Of a DNA stretch of 64,000 nt, positions 26,401 to 35,517 are shown one piece after another. The stretch is taken from positions 916,501 to 980,500 of the forward strand of contig LSRY02000030.1 of the NCBI GenBank assembly GCA_001643675.2, given 5' to 3'. Positions within the stretch are counted from its first letter, which is position 1; each line of letters starts with the position of its first letter. The notes below the pieces were generated by a model, which was given only the letters and a program-made list of their open reading frames with translations, was not told the DNA's origin and ran no database searches. This DNA is from Monocercomonoides exilis (Eukaryota > Preaxostyla > Oxymonadida > Polymastigidae). A program made the position numbers and the translations under genes.

Positions 26401-26589
26401 GATGCATCGAAACGGCCAACTCTTGTGAACATAAAGCGGCAGTTCATTTCACGCTTTCCAGGAGGCGGACCAACAATGACGATGAGCGATGCAATCGAGA
26501 TTGAAGACAGCTCGGATGAGGAGGAAGCAGAAGAATGCAGCACAAGGAAGAAGGACAAAAGCAGAGGATCAGAGTTGCTGAAGATGTGA
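17437..26589 (+). CDS. Giant parallel beta-helix receptor-like protein with C-terminal pseudokinase tail
   Basis: A single 3050-residue frame. Residues 1-21 look like a signal peptide. The ectodomain is a long series of beta-helix-type repeats in which a short Cys segment is followed by GGG(M/L), for example YGGGMWV, YGGGMSF, YGGGMML and RGGGMMI. Five Cys-anchored segments of form CG....PC.(T/S)I recur near residues 600, 947, 1316, 1668 and 2084. One hydrophobic segment (about 2600-2625, AIIFVILFLIVLIVSVIV) is followed by RWRK, giving a type I topology. The cytoplasmic tail resembles a protein kinase C-lobe: WKAPEL near 2916, then FSIGMMLWECLT, IPFGEYEG and SKRPTL. The Gly loop, VAIK Lys, HRD and DFG are absent, so it should be a pseudokinase. 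Such proteins are a large family in oxymonads; adhesion or sensing is a guess. An acidic Ser-rich linker lies at about 2740-2900. Confidence 0.85.
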   Translation: MLSGVGMPVFSVFFLCVNLVATTGDSSWIGEKIEKEEMIKVDRNMLQINKYPSNDELNNNIEDGGRLMENKKRSEIEGRDFIKDDEKSKEEYGREIGILKKADICQFSEIEGCLECFNSSVMEMGLVVREKGTKRILIAKKGSIISMKKCILFVEKHSSPIELDGSFGSFVNISIQPNVEGLNEFPPLFTSGQFDNDISKSSIISLGESHFSSFCVSSTPFLSSPFIPFVSLSQLTFFNISSAPDSCSSPTTTSTQTTCMMSSCLFSSVCDAYDGGIVPSLNNPLASLTVSNTSFVGCYRTRNVNVNGTEGNLSKQERIKILDNGVNSFVWCEWNGSKTTGSTGDYADDASNGGAIQMFNRGNGILSVSHCSFNNCYAFYAGGGIMCHGINSVEFVNNTFDSCHAQNRYGGGAFVYTISTCVQISGCNFRNCKANYDGGGLFLESFQIWGSNCIDADSGRGESACVFDCSFSLCSLSGSYGGGMWVYKFPSQFKIRSIQFLSCFVSSYGGGMSFRPEKQDDGIYCYFLFFHECKCSPNTPYGHDIDFVDFNNLYLSSINPFFECYTTNTDDKRVCYTFNSSGSWAYEQTSKKDWLKDKTTYVSVNGNDASELCGVNELNPCLTVKKAFEMCEVQISLSVTLMEGNHTSEVTTIEIGEKKISVIGIGIEKSSIGTGALSSTGALFSATTGQLGLLHMKVDCNSNASPSPSVVFVSDGSGSLSLEDVVITTSNIGEYMISSSVFVVPLLQLSMVGVEIKNMNVSKSLFTEPALSSSSSSSSALFLTATSSGENMIANLTVTNVKLIEGDGVVVAKSVAEGETFVVQNVTVEDCECKNGSGGGVKVELETDTSKLQVETSTAIKRCTSGKYGGGMMLYLADNSIDFSIVSVDFSGCSASLGGNYVFVNGSNSASWGITTEKLNIQHDDSKYDELVGYDRSDTTMGLFPLNVYLDRYPDAAHVGKGKDGLGGYDSWFCGFDYYPCATITHAARVRYADTNKKIELDSGFELAEAVGMTDGHEWEISCATKGMEVGVKAQENFESSCLIEVQSKCSMRNIKFCIPSALSGASSSSLISSNSTLLTLTDCSVVCSSENSIGYCFVNVIGGKVKVEGLVIRETLRFGEHSVIEFGEGVESVVFCGCEVNNIEKRSGDGGWVSGVVGAERDEGKNGIIVIESCVVKGCRCVGGRGGGMSVVVKGEGSVVVNGSCVIDGCEAKGTGESSDERSEGRGGGMMIVMESRDGSMKMESGREGLFVFGENNKAQYGKDVFVECGGGVLLESKVNGSSFSFFDSSVIPTDVLKLCGSEDGREGEVIPLFVYLCSIGTKLRVDGRGERALDQSHCGFEEFGCLTIDYCVSQRAGSNVNEIEVISESWIKNEIKVVSFEVRVSGKEEEMKVLVRDEGSINQNNLIECTKLFEMRYLAFVLNEEMNGKRSAFIHSSSSTITMISCSVTFGNDEMIGYNVICIEGGGLVVNGFVMEGGVRMSVKSLIVVSNGDELEMNHSRMSEVEVVGGIGGGGGCLNVEMGVNGVVNIEGCNLSSVCSGGSGMKGGGMKISIGKGGSLEMKGVKLSGCEVPSEDGEDGGRGMGGGMFVELPNQMGTFVMEGMEFEGCNAWKGKNVFVSGWDLSEIVNEKHLKWEMNSEELKSLDELCGWERKSTGEEGYVIPLVVYLWRNWSGDGFVSREKGGDFSGCGYSEAPCSSIDHLVSLRYPTLGEGETHIAIVGSGLLSHSISFSSSSSSSSSISELPKVVIEGTKKGTGVTISDEDENDLSDGSMISSNVSLSFVNVSFTKPAITTNHEVLIESSGANTLLSVSDCSFGPGRGVAESFGYCVMRVNGGSVLIERCSLSLISELKGLIAFSPSAVEVTLQNVNISFAGAKERSLISMMEEENQMNGEKKAFSNGNRPVLRVVGCSFANITNEGIGASVVDVGSFENGVECVIDECSMSSCKSGLSDEGGGMRVVLKSGESVLKVNGSSFSMCKCSGETGCGGGLFIDGSDPHANYGNESPIPPLNFKIVNILFVMNEAHVGKDIFVRCHSIAHQINETLFALNYNQESLNSNNSICGRDVWSEKDIDLIPLITCYYSAQVFVSGRGSDGRGCGAQSNPCVSIDCGVGHIEEGVMNGILIDVEGFVRKECVIGDLVVNSLKKTQGIVRLNCKIEKSGEKDCVMEFVNECSVERCSFQFEDGFESTHNCLMKVKNGSMEIQKCEFFSSSIVVEDMKLNSSIVSVESGELKIFDSTFRDIHTTRSVLSFHEESDVMIDETRLLNIECEGDVVSVGGKAKVEMKEMGVVNVTVLLEGCVIVIDNAEQEVSVLNSSFGKCVNSVDKGRMMQIRNSKNVRVEACVFDGEREDEIVKEENNRKEGLCKWNGSLVDVEKSKVEMRETTIRNSKGGGLWVSGGSVRIENGKFENNNASIEGYPSARRNAICEGNGGLNVVSVKGGDGMLPNTSLWILDEGCELGGIATERGSSFFIPVLEEVKNVSQQNGDAELMIVGKLLLPCDLSVKMSMKNGDEEEIVRKGIEEEEFVSENEIHTFISSSEWEKVRDETEVSVWIVFGKGDSPSATESFIVKNRSESVGKGEERIVEGGKEGKSSWSAIIAIIFVILFLIVLIVSVIVTIRWRKAKNENKDLREIVNDTVRKDPKAFEMVTMEMSPEEQWRRAEKEAEKKNDERIKKRMYETNMQHSVSSEHLLSESGSTEFILGKDSDKIPQWMLEKVDEKEEEETRKRTPSPSISSTSTTDSSDSDSSFVRSESLCPTTSSMSNLVDAMACSSPHEKLIVDLRDSLFMLLHGSNKTKEMAIGTLQEREQTAAQILFWVANLALHSFDEMENGLSSLSTLSPHIVLFSEHMVICIVIHSDLLSSDDSDSSSISSSTVVTSASDDDDDEDSLPSSAFEDESLFKKECLRWKAPELQMNKKMGATKESVAFSIGMMLWECLTLEIPFGEYEGEVAGQKIVNGERPSANEGRGSPLMNYAEMCLSGDASKRPTLVNIKRQFISRFPGGGPTMTMSDAIEIEDSSDEEEAEECSTRKKDKSRGSELLKM

Positions 26590-27300
26590 CGTGCTCAGAA
26601 TAGACATGAGGATGGTAAATTCACAAAGGTGGAAACGAAGTGATCTTACAGGGGAGCAAATTCAGTGGTGCTTGGAGTGTGAAAGCGATGATGAAGAAGA
26701 GCAGAAGAGACCAGATGAATGATGAATGGATTGGATTAAAAGCCTGAAACTCTTTTCTTTCTTTTCTTTTCATTCTTTTCATTTCTTTTTATTATTGTTT
26801 TTCTTCTCCTCTCTTATTGCTTTTTTGAGTGAAAGTGTTTCAATATACCATTGTGTTCAAACATTTCTCTGGAAGAAGATCCGATGCAACAACAAGGCAA
26901 TGGATATGTAGCAATGGATGAGTCGTCTTCATTAGTGATGTTGCTGTCACACTTTTGTTTTTGGTTGTTTTTATGTGAAGGGTAATGTTTTTATTGGTAT
27001 CAATATTTAATATATTTGTTCATATTTATATTTTTCTGGTTATTTTCTATGATTACGCATTTTATAATTACAAATAAATATTGAATTATTTGTATATTTA
27101 ATGAAGCGTTGTCACTGGAAGGATTTTTTATATGGGGGAAAATACGGTCTTTCAAGCTTTTTACATACAAAGCACGAAAAACTGCTTCTCTCATAGCTTT
27201 ATTTCACTTTCTCAGATTTCTAAAAAAAAATGATTTTCATATGTCTATATTTTTTTTGTAGGTTCCTTTTTATTTTTATTTTCAAATAAAATGAAAATTC
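26590..27300. other. 3' flank and intergenic DNA
   Basis: Begins with about 150 bases of coding-like composition that carry stops in all plus frames. It then becomes pyrimidine-rich and AT-rich. I see no separate gene. Confidence 0.5.
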
Positions 27301-27426
27301 ATATTTCGATCACATTTCTGTTCCCACTCACCAAATTTCACTGTCATGAAAATAATGACGCTGACAAGTTTTTTCTTTCATGACAGCAAAATTTGGTAAG
27401 TTGAAACAGAAATTTGATTGAAATAT
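27301..27426. repeat. Near-perfect long palindrome (arms about 50 bases)
   Basis: The left arm (27301-27353) and right arm (27376-27426) are imperfect reverse complements. Shared blocks include CACCAAATTT with AAATTTGGTAAG and CTGTCATGAAA with TTTCATGACAG. A spacer of about 22 bases separates them. This could be a small hairpin-type miniature element. A run of 23 T follows directly (27428-27450). Confidence 0.75.
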
Positions 27427-27450
27427 ATTTTTTTTTTTTTTTTTTTTTTT

Positions 27451-28108
27451 GGCATTAGTCGATTAGATCGACACCCAAAAATATACAAAATTTTGGATTT
27501 CTTTTTGATAACAATAACAAACTTATAATAATAAATGTGTTTTGTAGCATTTGAGTTTTGAAATTGGGGTTTGAAGTGGGAAAAGGAGCAATTAATTAAA
27601 ATCACTTAGGGTTTGGCTTCGTTATCTTATTCGTCAAATTTTCTTTTTTAAAAGTATTAGTAAACGATATTTCGTATGTTTAATCAAAAAATAAATCAAC
27701 CATGCCTTCAGATTCTTTTTATTTTTGATTTCTTAATTCGATCAGCTCTCCCCTTATAATATTTTCTCAATTAATGAAAACAGCCAATGCTGTTCCCTTC
27801 TCTCATTCAGTATTTTACAAGTCTATTTCTGATACTGTTATCATATTCATCATGTTTCTTCAATGTGAAAATTGTAAATTGGGTTGAGAATTTATTTTAT
27901 AAACAAATCAGAATCAAACTTGATTATTGAAATGATTATAATTCCCTTTTTAATGTATAACTCCTCGTTTTTCGGGGAAAAAAAAACAAGAAAATTGAAT
28001 TTTGTTAAAAGTTTGTCAATAAACTTCTATTTGCAAAATAAGCAGATTTTTCCAAATATTAAGTTGACTTAACGATTTTTTAGGGTGTCGATCTAATCGA
28101 CTATTACC
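27451..28108. mobile_element. 658-bp element with strong terminal inverted repeats, no coding capacity
   Basis: The ends are reverse complements over about 29 bases. The left end carries AGTCGATTAGATCGACACCC (27456-27475) and the right end its exact complement (28084-28103). Each end contains the internal palindrome GTCGAT-TAG-ATCGAC. The interior is AT-rich with no meaningful frame. Poly-T flanks the left end, and another T-run follows the right end. It is consistent with a non-autonomous DNA transposon; no target duplication is clear. Confidence 0.65.
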
Positions 28109-28157
28109 TTTTTTTTTTTGAAAATTAAACAAAAGGAACTTTTCTAATAAATTTAGA

Positions 28158-28230
28158 CATATGGGTAATTCTTTTTGGGATCATACTTTTTCTGTCAAAA
28201 TTTTCGGTCTGATTTTTTTCGGTTCGAAAG
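28158..28230. repeat. Solo terminus related to the 262-bp inverted-repeat family
   Basis: Starts CATATGGGTAATTCTTTTTG and continues into GGGATCATAC. It matches the ends of the elements at 28669, 45731, 46011 and 60403, but I find no partner end about 260 bases away. It pairs best, as reverse complement, with the solo end at 45241-45282. Confidence 0.5.
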
Positions 28231-28668
28231 TTATCAACATGTGAAGAATATGAACGGAAAACATATTAAAATCAATAAAGATAAAATCTCTCGTGAAACT
28301 CTTCGAAATCGTTTATTTTTAACTTGAATGGTCGCATTTTATCATAATTTTGAAACATTGACATTGTTTTTTTTCATTCAGTTTCTATTATTCTTGAATA
28401 ACAAATGTTATCATGATAATATTTAAAAACATGTCACAAACTTCATTTGGTCGACAATTTTTCAGATTTAAAAAGTTATGTTTTTTGATCTCATAAGAAT
28501 TACAATTGCTGATTTTTGGTGAATTAGAGTTTTTTCTTTTTGATCCATCTTGAAAATAGATGTTAATAAAATTTACAATGAATGTTTCAATTCTTTTTCG
28601 AGAAAACTAAATATTAAGATACGTATATAAAATTTTATTCAATCAGAAATTTTCAAATCTCAGAATTG

Positions 28669-28933
28669 ATATGGGTGATTCTTTTTGAAATCATAACTTT
28701 TTTCGGTGTGCTGTTTTTTTCAAAGATTGCTTGTCACTGGGTAAAGATTTTTCATTTAAGTGCTTAATACATCAGAACTGTTTCAAAAACAAATGTTAAA
28801 GCTGAATTGAAAACGATGGACTTATGAGAATGCATATTCTCTTTTCTATGTTCATTTGTTAATATTCAAGGGAGTTTTTTCGAACCGAAAATTTTGAATG
28901 GAAAAATATGACATCAAAAATAATCACCCATAT
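28669..28933. mobile_element. Miniature inverted-repeat element, copy 1 (265 bp)
   Basis: The left end is ATATGGGTGATTCTTTTTGA. The right end is the complement of ATATGGGTGATTATTTTTGA. An internal block near 28770-28802 (CAGAACTG, then AAACAAATGTTAAAGC) reappears as its reverse complement in the copy at 60403, so the copies share an interior as well as termini. No coding sequence. Confidence 0.7.
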
Positions 28934-29299
28934 CAACGTTTTGTATAAGCTTATTCATCTCACTGAAATTTGAGCAAAAAAAGCATTTTTATAATTGGTT
29001 GTTTGTAATTTGTTTTTTCTTAAAAGTTTAATTTATTTTTAGATTTTTTGAATTCGTTTTTTTTGTTGCAATATTCTCAAAAAATATAACTTCTGCATAC
29101 AACTATTACAACGATAAGTGAATTTTCAGAGGGAAATATTTCATGTTGTCAATAACAATTTTGAACATTTTTAATTAGACGATGAAGAATATTTAGCCGG
29201 AAGGAGTAAGTGAATTGAGCATTTGAAAGAGTTCAAGAATAGTTAAAAAATGAAGTTGAACAAGATGCTGTTATTGAATGGGGTGTTTTTGAAGAAGTC

Positions 29300-32200
29300 A
29301 TCCAGAAAACATCAAAAAATGTCAAGCACAACTAGCGTGAGCATCAACCCTCTAGAGTCTCCGTCTTCTGCATTCAACCATCTAGACTCGTTCATCAGCG
29401 CTGCCCTACCATCTTTGAAACCTGTTCGAACGAACGGATCGAGTGTGTCGACTTTTTCTTCTTCTCGAACTTTTTGCACTCGGCTGGTGATGTTGTATTC
29501 CACACATATGGCAACATCTTTTTTCCTATGACAAGCTTGCTTCCTCTTTATCACCAGCCACACCTTCTACTTCCACCCTCACACGGCGCATTCCATCTCG
29601 GCTGCAGCACACATTCCGCCCCCGCATCGCCACCAACACCGGATAGTGCACAAACTCCCCATTCTCCGGGAAATAGACTTCTTACGACACCGTCTGCATC
29701 CCACACGCACCCGGAACAACGCTCTGTGTCCTCGTCGCGCTGCCCCTTTGCAGTACAATCGACCGTCCTGGCACCTGCATCAGCACCTGTACCGACCTCT
29801 GCGCTGACGTCGTGTTTGTCAGCACCACATCGCACACACACACGCCCAGCTAGCATCTTCTCCTTCTCCACACACTTCCTCGCCTTCCGCCCTTCCTCAT
29901 TCATCTCCCACTCTTCGCTCACATCACACCCAAACTTCTACACAACCACCTGCTTCATCTCCACTCGTTTCCCCAAGCCACTCAACTACAGCCCTTGTTT
30001 CCTCGCTTGTCTCTCTTATTCTCTTTCTCTTTCCTTTTCTCCTTCTCCTTTTTCTTCTCCTTCTATTCCTTCCTTCACTCCCTCAAATTCCTCCATCTCC
30101 TTCACAAACAGCACTGCGGCTGTGTCATGCTCCTTATAGACACACTCACCCTTCCTCAACTCAACTCGGTCGCCTTCTCCACGCAAACAGGATGCACACA
30201 AACATCTGTCAGCGCAGCTGCAAACGCTGCTGATGCAAACGAATAGGTGCATTCAATCACATTCGCTGACACAAAAGGAACAGACCTCCCACACTCACGC
30301 GTATCCCTGCCCACCTCCTCCCCGACACATCCAAACAGATACCGCGCATTGTCCAGGAAGAAATGGTTCCACTCAACCAGTACAGAATGAGATGACGGCA
30401 CACGATGATATTAATTCTCTCTGTATTCCTTCATGTTCTCCACCTGCAGGAACTTCGCAACTGGCTTTTCCTCTTCTTCTTTCCAGGAACAAAGCTTATC
30501 ATCTCCAAAAGAGTCGCAAGAAACACAAGAAGCAGAAGTGAAGCCATAATGCACATTCTCTGATTCCATCTGCATTCCCATAGGCGTCGCCATCTGAGGA
30601 TTTGATCGAATATCCATAAAGAAAGAGCCACAAAAGTCATTTGCCCGACGAGGCATCGCACCAGCGTTGCTTATCCTCTGCCATGCATTCGACTGCATCT
30701 ATATTCTCGGCCTCGACCCTAATCCTGCACTTGCCACTGCTCCTGCTCTTGCTCCTGCTCCTGCCCTTGCCATACCAACCATCAGCATTGCCATTCTCGC
30801 TCCAGGCATCGCTCCTTTCTCCATCTGCCCCATCTGCCCCATCTGCCCTTGAACATCTGTTGCACCCCCCAACATACGCGGCATCAGCTTCAGCTCGTCG
30901 TTGTTCCGGATGAAGCACCCGCTCATTGTGCGCGTGTCGCTCAGCTGCACATCGTTGAAGACAATCTTCTGCATGTCAGGCAGAATCCCAAATTTCTTCT
31001 GCATAAGCTCCTTCAGTTCCTCCGCCGTAGTCTCCTTCGTCACGCAAACTCGAATAATCTTCCCTTGCATCGTCCTCACCTGCACTACCATCTTCCCCAA
31101 ATCTCCTCCTTCTTTGAATGCTCGTCCCGATGCTCCTTTCACACTGCTCTTTCTTCCTCTTTCTTCTTCTTCTTCTGCCTCAATGAAACCCCCATCATCC
31201 AGTCCCAATGGAAGCACTTTCTCAAACGCCTTCTCCTCTTCTTTCTTGTCTATCAGCTGCGACCTCAGCTGATTTTCCACTTTCTCCACCAACGCCACAC
31301 ACCTCCTCAAACTCCTCTCCAATTCTTCTCCTTCTCTTCTTTCTCCTTCTTTTCCTTCTTCCCTTTTCTTCGCCTTCTGCCCCAGCTCCACCAGCCTCGC
31401 CAGCACAAACACTTGCTCCACTGCATTCAGCTTCACAAACAAAGCTGGCTCTGCATATTCCTCAAACAGCTCCACATCTTCCGTGCCCAGCAGATCGTGG
31501 TCAACCACCGTCTTCTTCTTTTTGCTCGCCAAACTCGGCCGAACCGCTTTCGCAAAGAATTTTGGCGCCTTTTTGAACAGCAGAATATTCGTTTCCTCAC
31601 ACGCAAATTCGCTGTAACGATCACAAAGCTCTCGGAATTTCTTCTTCTTCTCTTCTCCTTCTTCTTTTTCTTCATCTTCATCCTCATCCTCATTATCATC
31701 ATCAACCAACTTGTACAGCTCCTCAAACGCATTACATCACGCATCAAATGCTCTCACTTTTGCCCCGTCTCCCTCATTCTTCTTCACCTTCGCCTTCATC
31801 ACGCACTTCAGCAGATGAAGAATTCCCCCAAAGCAACTGTAGCTTTCATATGTAGATGTCAACAGATCTTTTATCTTCCGCGTCGCAACACATTTCGAAA
31901 GATATGCTTTCTTCAATGATACTCCTCCTGTCTTCTTCCCATTTGAACTGGCACATTTACATTCACATCTTGATTTTATTTTCTCCTCCTTCTCCTTCTT
32001 TTCTTCCTTCTTTTCTTCCTTCTTTTCTTCCTTCTTTTCTTCCTTCTTTTCTTCATCCTTCTCATCGCCTGCATCCCAACATCTGCTTCTCAGCACTTTT
32101 TCTGGCAGAATCAGCGCCGAGTGCATCTTCTGCAAAACATGCTTCTTCGGGTCAAACACATTCATCAGCCGCATTTCCCTCAATCGTCCTTCTCCTTCTT

Positions 32201-33840
32201 CTCCTTCTCCTCCTTCTCTTTCCTCCGTTTTCATTCTCCCTCCGCACAGACTCAGATCCACCCCCACCACTTTCGCCACCACATGCTCATCGTCTGTCGC
32301 CACCACTGTCACAGTGCTCTGCCCCTTCCCTGCAATCACCTCCATCGGGACAACCACACGCCTCCTCTTCCCTTCCCCTGGTGCTTCGTTCAGCACAACT
32401 GTCGTCGTCTCCCCCAAAAAGTCGATGTTCTTCCAGTCTGCCAGGCTCCTCCTCCAGTTCCGCACTCCTCCCATTCCCTCTCCTATCACAACGTTCATCA
32501 TCATCTTCTTCTTCTTCCTCGCCATCATGTCTGCCATCATCTCTCCGCTCGCTGCTCCTCCGCAGATTGCATCCCCTGCACATGCGCTCGTCTCCTTCCT
32601 CCAAGTCTCCTGCGTCACAACCCCGTGCATCAGCACAGAAGGCGCATCCAGGGTGTTCCCCAGCCGCGCTGCTGCCGTCTGTCTTCGCTGGATGTATTCT
32701 TGCTCTGTGCCCAGCCTCTTTTCCGACTTGTAGAAGAACCCCGCCACCTTTGCGGTCTGCACCTCTGCCTGCCTCCCCTCTGCCAGCCCTGTCAGCTGCG
32801 TCTCTGTATCAAACGCCCCCGCAAACACACTCCCAAACATATGCACACGCGTCATTGCTGTGCAGTTGCTCAGAATCACCTCCACTTTCCTTGCTTCCGC
32901 TCCTTCTCTCATCTGCCTAACTCCCACAATCACAACTGCTGCATCACCTCCTCGTCGCCCGATCCTCCGCACACCACATAGAAGCGATGTGTTGTCCTGC
33001 CTCATCCCACAATCGCTTTCTTCTTCTTCTTCTTTCCATTTATCGCTCATGTTTTCCCCCTTCATTCCATCTTTCTTGTTGCTTTCAGCCATCTTCCGTG
33101 GCTCATTCAGCGAAATAGACGTCCGCAGCCCCGTCGCCCACTCTAACAGCTCATATTCCCCACAAGTTAAATCAGCCTACAGAATCGCCTTCTCTTCCTT
33201 CATCACCATCTTCTCGCTCACATCACGCAGCGGGACAATCCGCTCTATCCCGATCATTTGCGTCAGCGAAACCAGTCTCTTCTCAATCCTCTTCTTCTCA
33301 TTCTTCGCTCTCTCCTTTTCTTCCTCTTCAATCTTTTCATCTTCACTCCTTTCCTCTTCTCCTTCATCCCATCCCTTTGCCTTCCAGCTTTTCCACCACA
33401 TGCCTCGACTGCAGCGATTGCAACACCAGCCGCGCTATCACCGACGGCAGCAGCGACGGTTCAAATTGATCGCAGATCGATGTGAGCGCATTCACATCTG
33501 CCGCTGCAACGATCCGCTTTCTCCCCGACTTCGTGCTCACAAATGCTGCAAGCGATGGAGCCTGACCAACAAACGGAACAGAAAGCATCACATCGTATGC
33601 ACACGTAACACCTCCATTCAGCACTCCCCGCCAAGCCACAACATATTCCTTGAAGCGTCTGTTGCTCCCTTAATTACGAATTCCTTTGATTTGCATGCGC
33701 CCCAGCTTCTTCTGACACAGCAATCCGCATCCGTCTATCGATATCGTCCATCGCTGCTACAGACGTGTATGACGCCACCGCAGACGCATACGAAGAGTTA
33801 ATTGCAGGCGAAGATGAAGACGATAATTACTTGTCATCTC
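29300..33840 (-). pseudogene. Remains of a large gene with a ubiquitin-like domain, broken by in-frame stops and frameshifts
   Basis: This GC-rich block reads as protein on the minus strand over about 4.5 kb, but is interrupted. A shift near 33400 moves coding from the RHVVEKLEG frame to the DEGEEERSED frame. In-frame stops with coding on both sides lie at 33179-33177 (TAG), 31739-31737 (TGA), 30701-30699 (TAG) and 29684-29682 (TAA). A ubiquitin-like fold is visible at about 31070-30840: VVQVRTMQGKIIRV, TAEELKELMQKKFGI, then DELKLMPRMLGG. Upstream lie a Gly/Val-rich segment and a Lys/Glu repeat (about 32060-31980). The distal part reads like a beta-sandwich (SVQVLMQVPGRSIVLQRG, then the stop, then EVYFPENGEFVHYPV). 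I do not recognise the parent family. Splicing could remove one or two stops, but not all four plus the shift with normal sites. Long plus-strand frames here are mirror images of this composition. Confidence 0.6.
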
Positions 33841-34600
33841 CTTCCGCTTTCTTCTCTTCGCTGCTCTGCCTCCTGAATGGAGAAGAAGATCTACGTTCTA
33901 CTTCAGTTGAATAAGACTAAGTCAAAAAAAAAAAAAAATAGAATGACAAGAATAATGCTGTGCTGTTTTCCTGAAATAAAAATGTGTAAGAGATGTGAGA
34001 TAATTTTTTAAAAGTTGACCAACAAGCTTCACTTTGATTTCTTCAATTTTCGCATCAGAAAGTTTAAACAGTTGATGAAGTCATTCACCTCAAAATGATG
34101 AAACTTCGTTGTGTTTTCCTTTTTCTTTTTCTTTCTTTTTTTCTTTTTTTGAAATATCATTGCAAATTGGATGATATCGAACTTTGAATAGTTAATATTC
34201 ATAAAATTCCGATTTTATTGATTGCAAAATTAAAGGAGACATAACAGAATGTTTGTATTTTACTAAGTAAACATCAATAAAGTATACAAGTGTATATCAG
34301 ATTTCTTCAGTTCTTTCGAGAAGTGTACAGTATAAACAATCAAATTGACTACTCATGCATATGCCATTTCATTTGTTTTATTGATCGTTCATATTTGTGA
34401 TTTGTGACTTTTGTGAATATCTCTTTTCAATTGTTTATTTGTTATTTTAGTATTTTTTAAAAATGCATCCAAAAGATCATAAATCAACATTGAAGCTTAT
34501 TTTTTTGTGACTATTTTGATATTTAACATGTCCAAAAATTCAATAAGTTTGAAAAGAACAATTAAAAAATCAGTAAACAAGAATAAACCAAATTCTTGCA
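33841..34600. other. Intergenic region without recognised features
   Basis: AT-rich, with A- and T-runs. No exon, RNA or clear repeat was seen. Confidence 0.5.
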
Positions 34601-34639
34601 ACAAAACTCTAATCACAAATTGAGAGCAATTCCAACTGT

Positions 34640-35176
34640 AAACACAATGCTTCACAGAACCCTTTGAGGTTGAATAAATAATTTGAAGTTGGTGCAGCCA
34701 TTTTAGAATGATTATTTTGATACAGATAGACTGTTGATTGAAAGTTGAAAGGAAGCTGAAGCTCAGAAATGAATGATAGTCGAATGGAAGATGAAAGAGA
34801 AGCGTGATTGTGGAAGAGTTGTGAAAAAATTATCTGCTGAAGCTCTGCAATTGAGCAATATTGGCTTAGGAAGAAACAAGTTTGTTTGAAGATGAGGAAG
34901 CAATATGATAGGAGATAAAAGTATTTTTTCGATAATTGTGAAAGAAAAATGAATTTTGATGAAGGATAATGTGAGTTGAGTGAAATGGTTGATGAAGAAT
35001 GCTGATAAGAAGAAGAAGATGATGATGATGATGAAGGAGGAAGGAGAAGGAGAAAAAGAAGTGAATGAAGAATTTCGTGCATTCATGTTGCTTGGCGAAG
35101 AGTAATGATAAGGCAATGAGCCAATTGTTGACGATGATGATGAATGAGAATAACTTGTATTTTCGCTTGTTTCATG
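34640..35176 (-). other. Ser-rich coding-like segment, possible gene remnant
   Basis: After an acceptor-like TTGGTAG, the minus strand opens with an exon-like stretch rich in Ser (SYSHSSSSSTIGSLPYHYSS). It continues through TCN-repeat sequence, where all three frames stay open for over 300 bases because of the simple repeats. The frame cannot be settled by eye and no domain is visible. Confidence 0.25.
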
Positions 35177-35517
35177 CGAAAACTACCAAAAATTCGACAG
35201 GAATGAATCCAAAGTTTCATTGATAAAAGCATATGTTTTAAAATGCAAAAAGTCGATGTTTTTATCAGATCAAGAAATTGATGGATTGCGATGTATCCAG
35301 ATCTTCTCGATCATTCTCTTTGGCTTTGCTGTTCACCACTTTCATTTGAACGAACTTTTTTTATGCGTTGCTGTTTCATTTATCGGTTTAATCGCTTCTT
35401 TTTCTTCCTCTTTTTCTCCATTTTTTCTTTATTTTCTTCTGCTATCACATCTTCTTCAACTTTCCCTTAAAAGCATTTCTAAAACATATAAATAGACAGT
35501 ATCAAAACTTTTTCATA

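Noticed and set aside
30849-32981. Long plus-strand frames of about 350 residues
   Set aside because: They are Ser/Pro/His/Cys-rich mirror images of the GC-rich minus-strand coding block. The minus strand shows a ubiquitin-like domain and normal protein composition.
29300-33840. Alternative genetic code with TAG/TAA as Gln (as in Streblomastix) to explain the in-frame stops
   Set aside because: Other genes here end cleanly at TAA. One of the breaks is TGA, and a frameshift is also present.
34609-35116. Three overlapping open frames on the minus strand as one confident gene
   Set aside because: The openness comes from TCN/ATC simple sequence. The frame and splice sites cannot be fixed, so it was kept only as a low-confidence segment.
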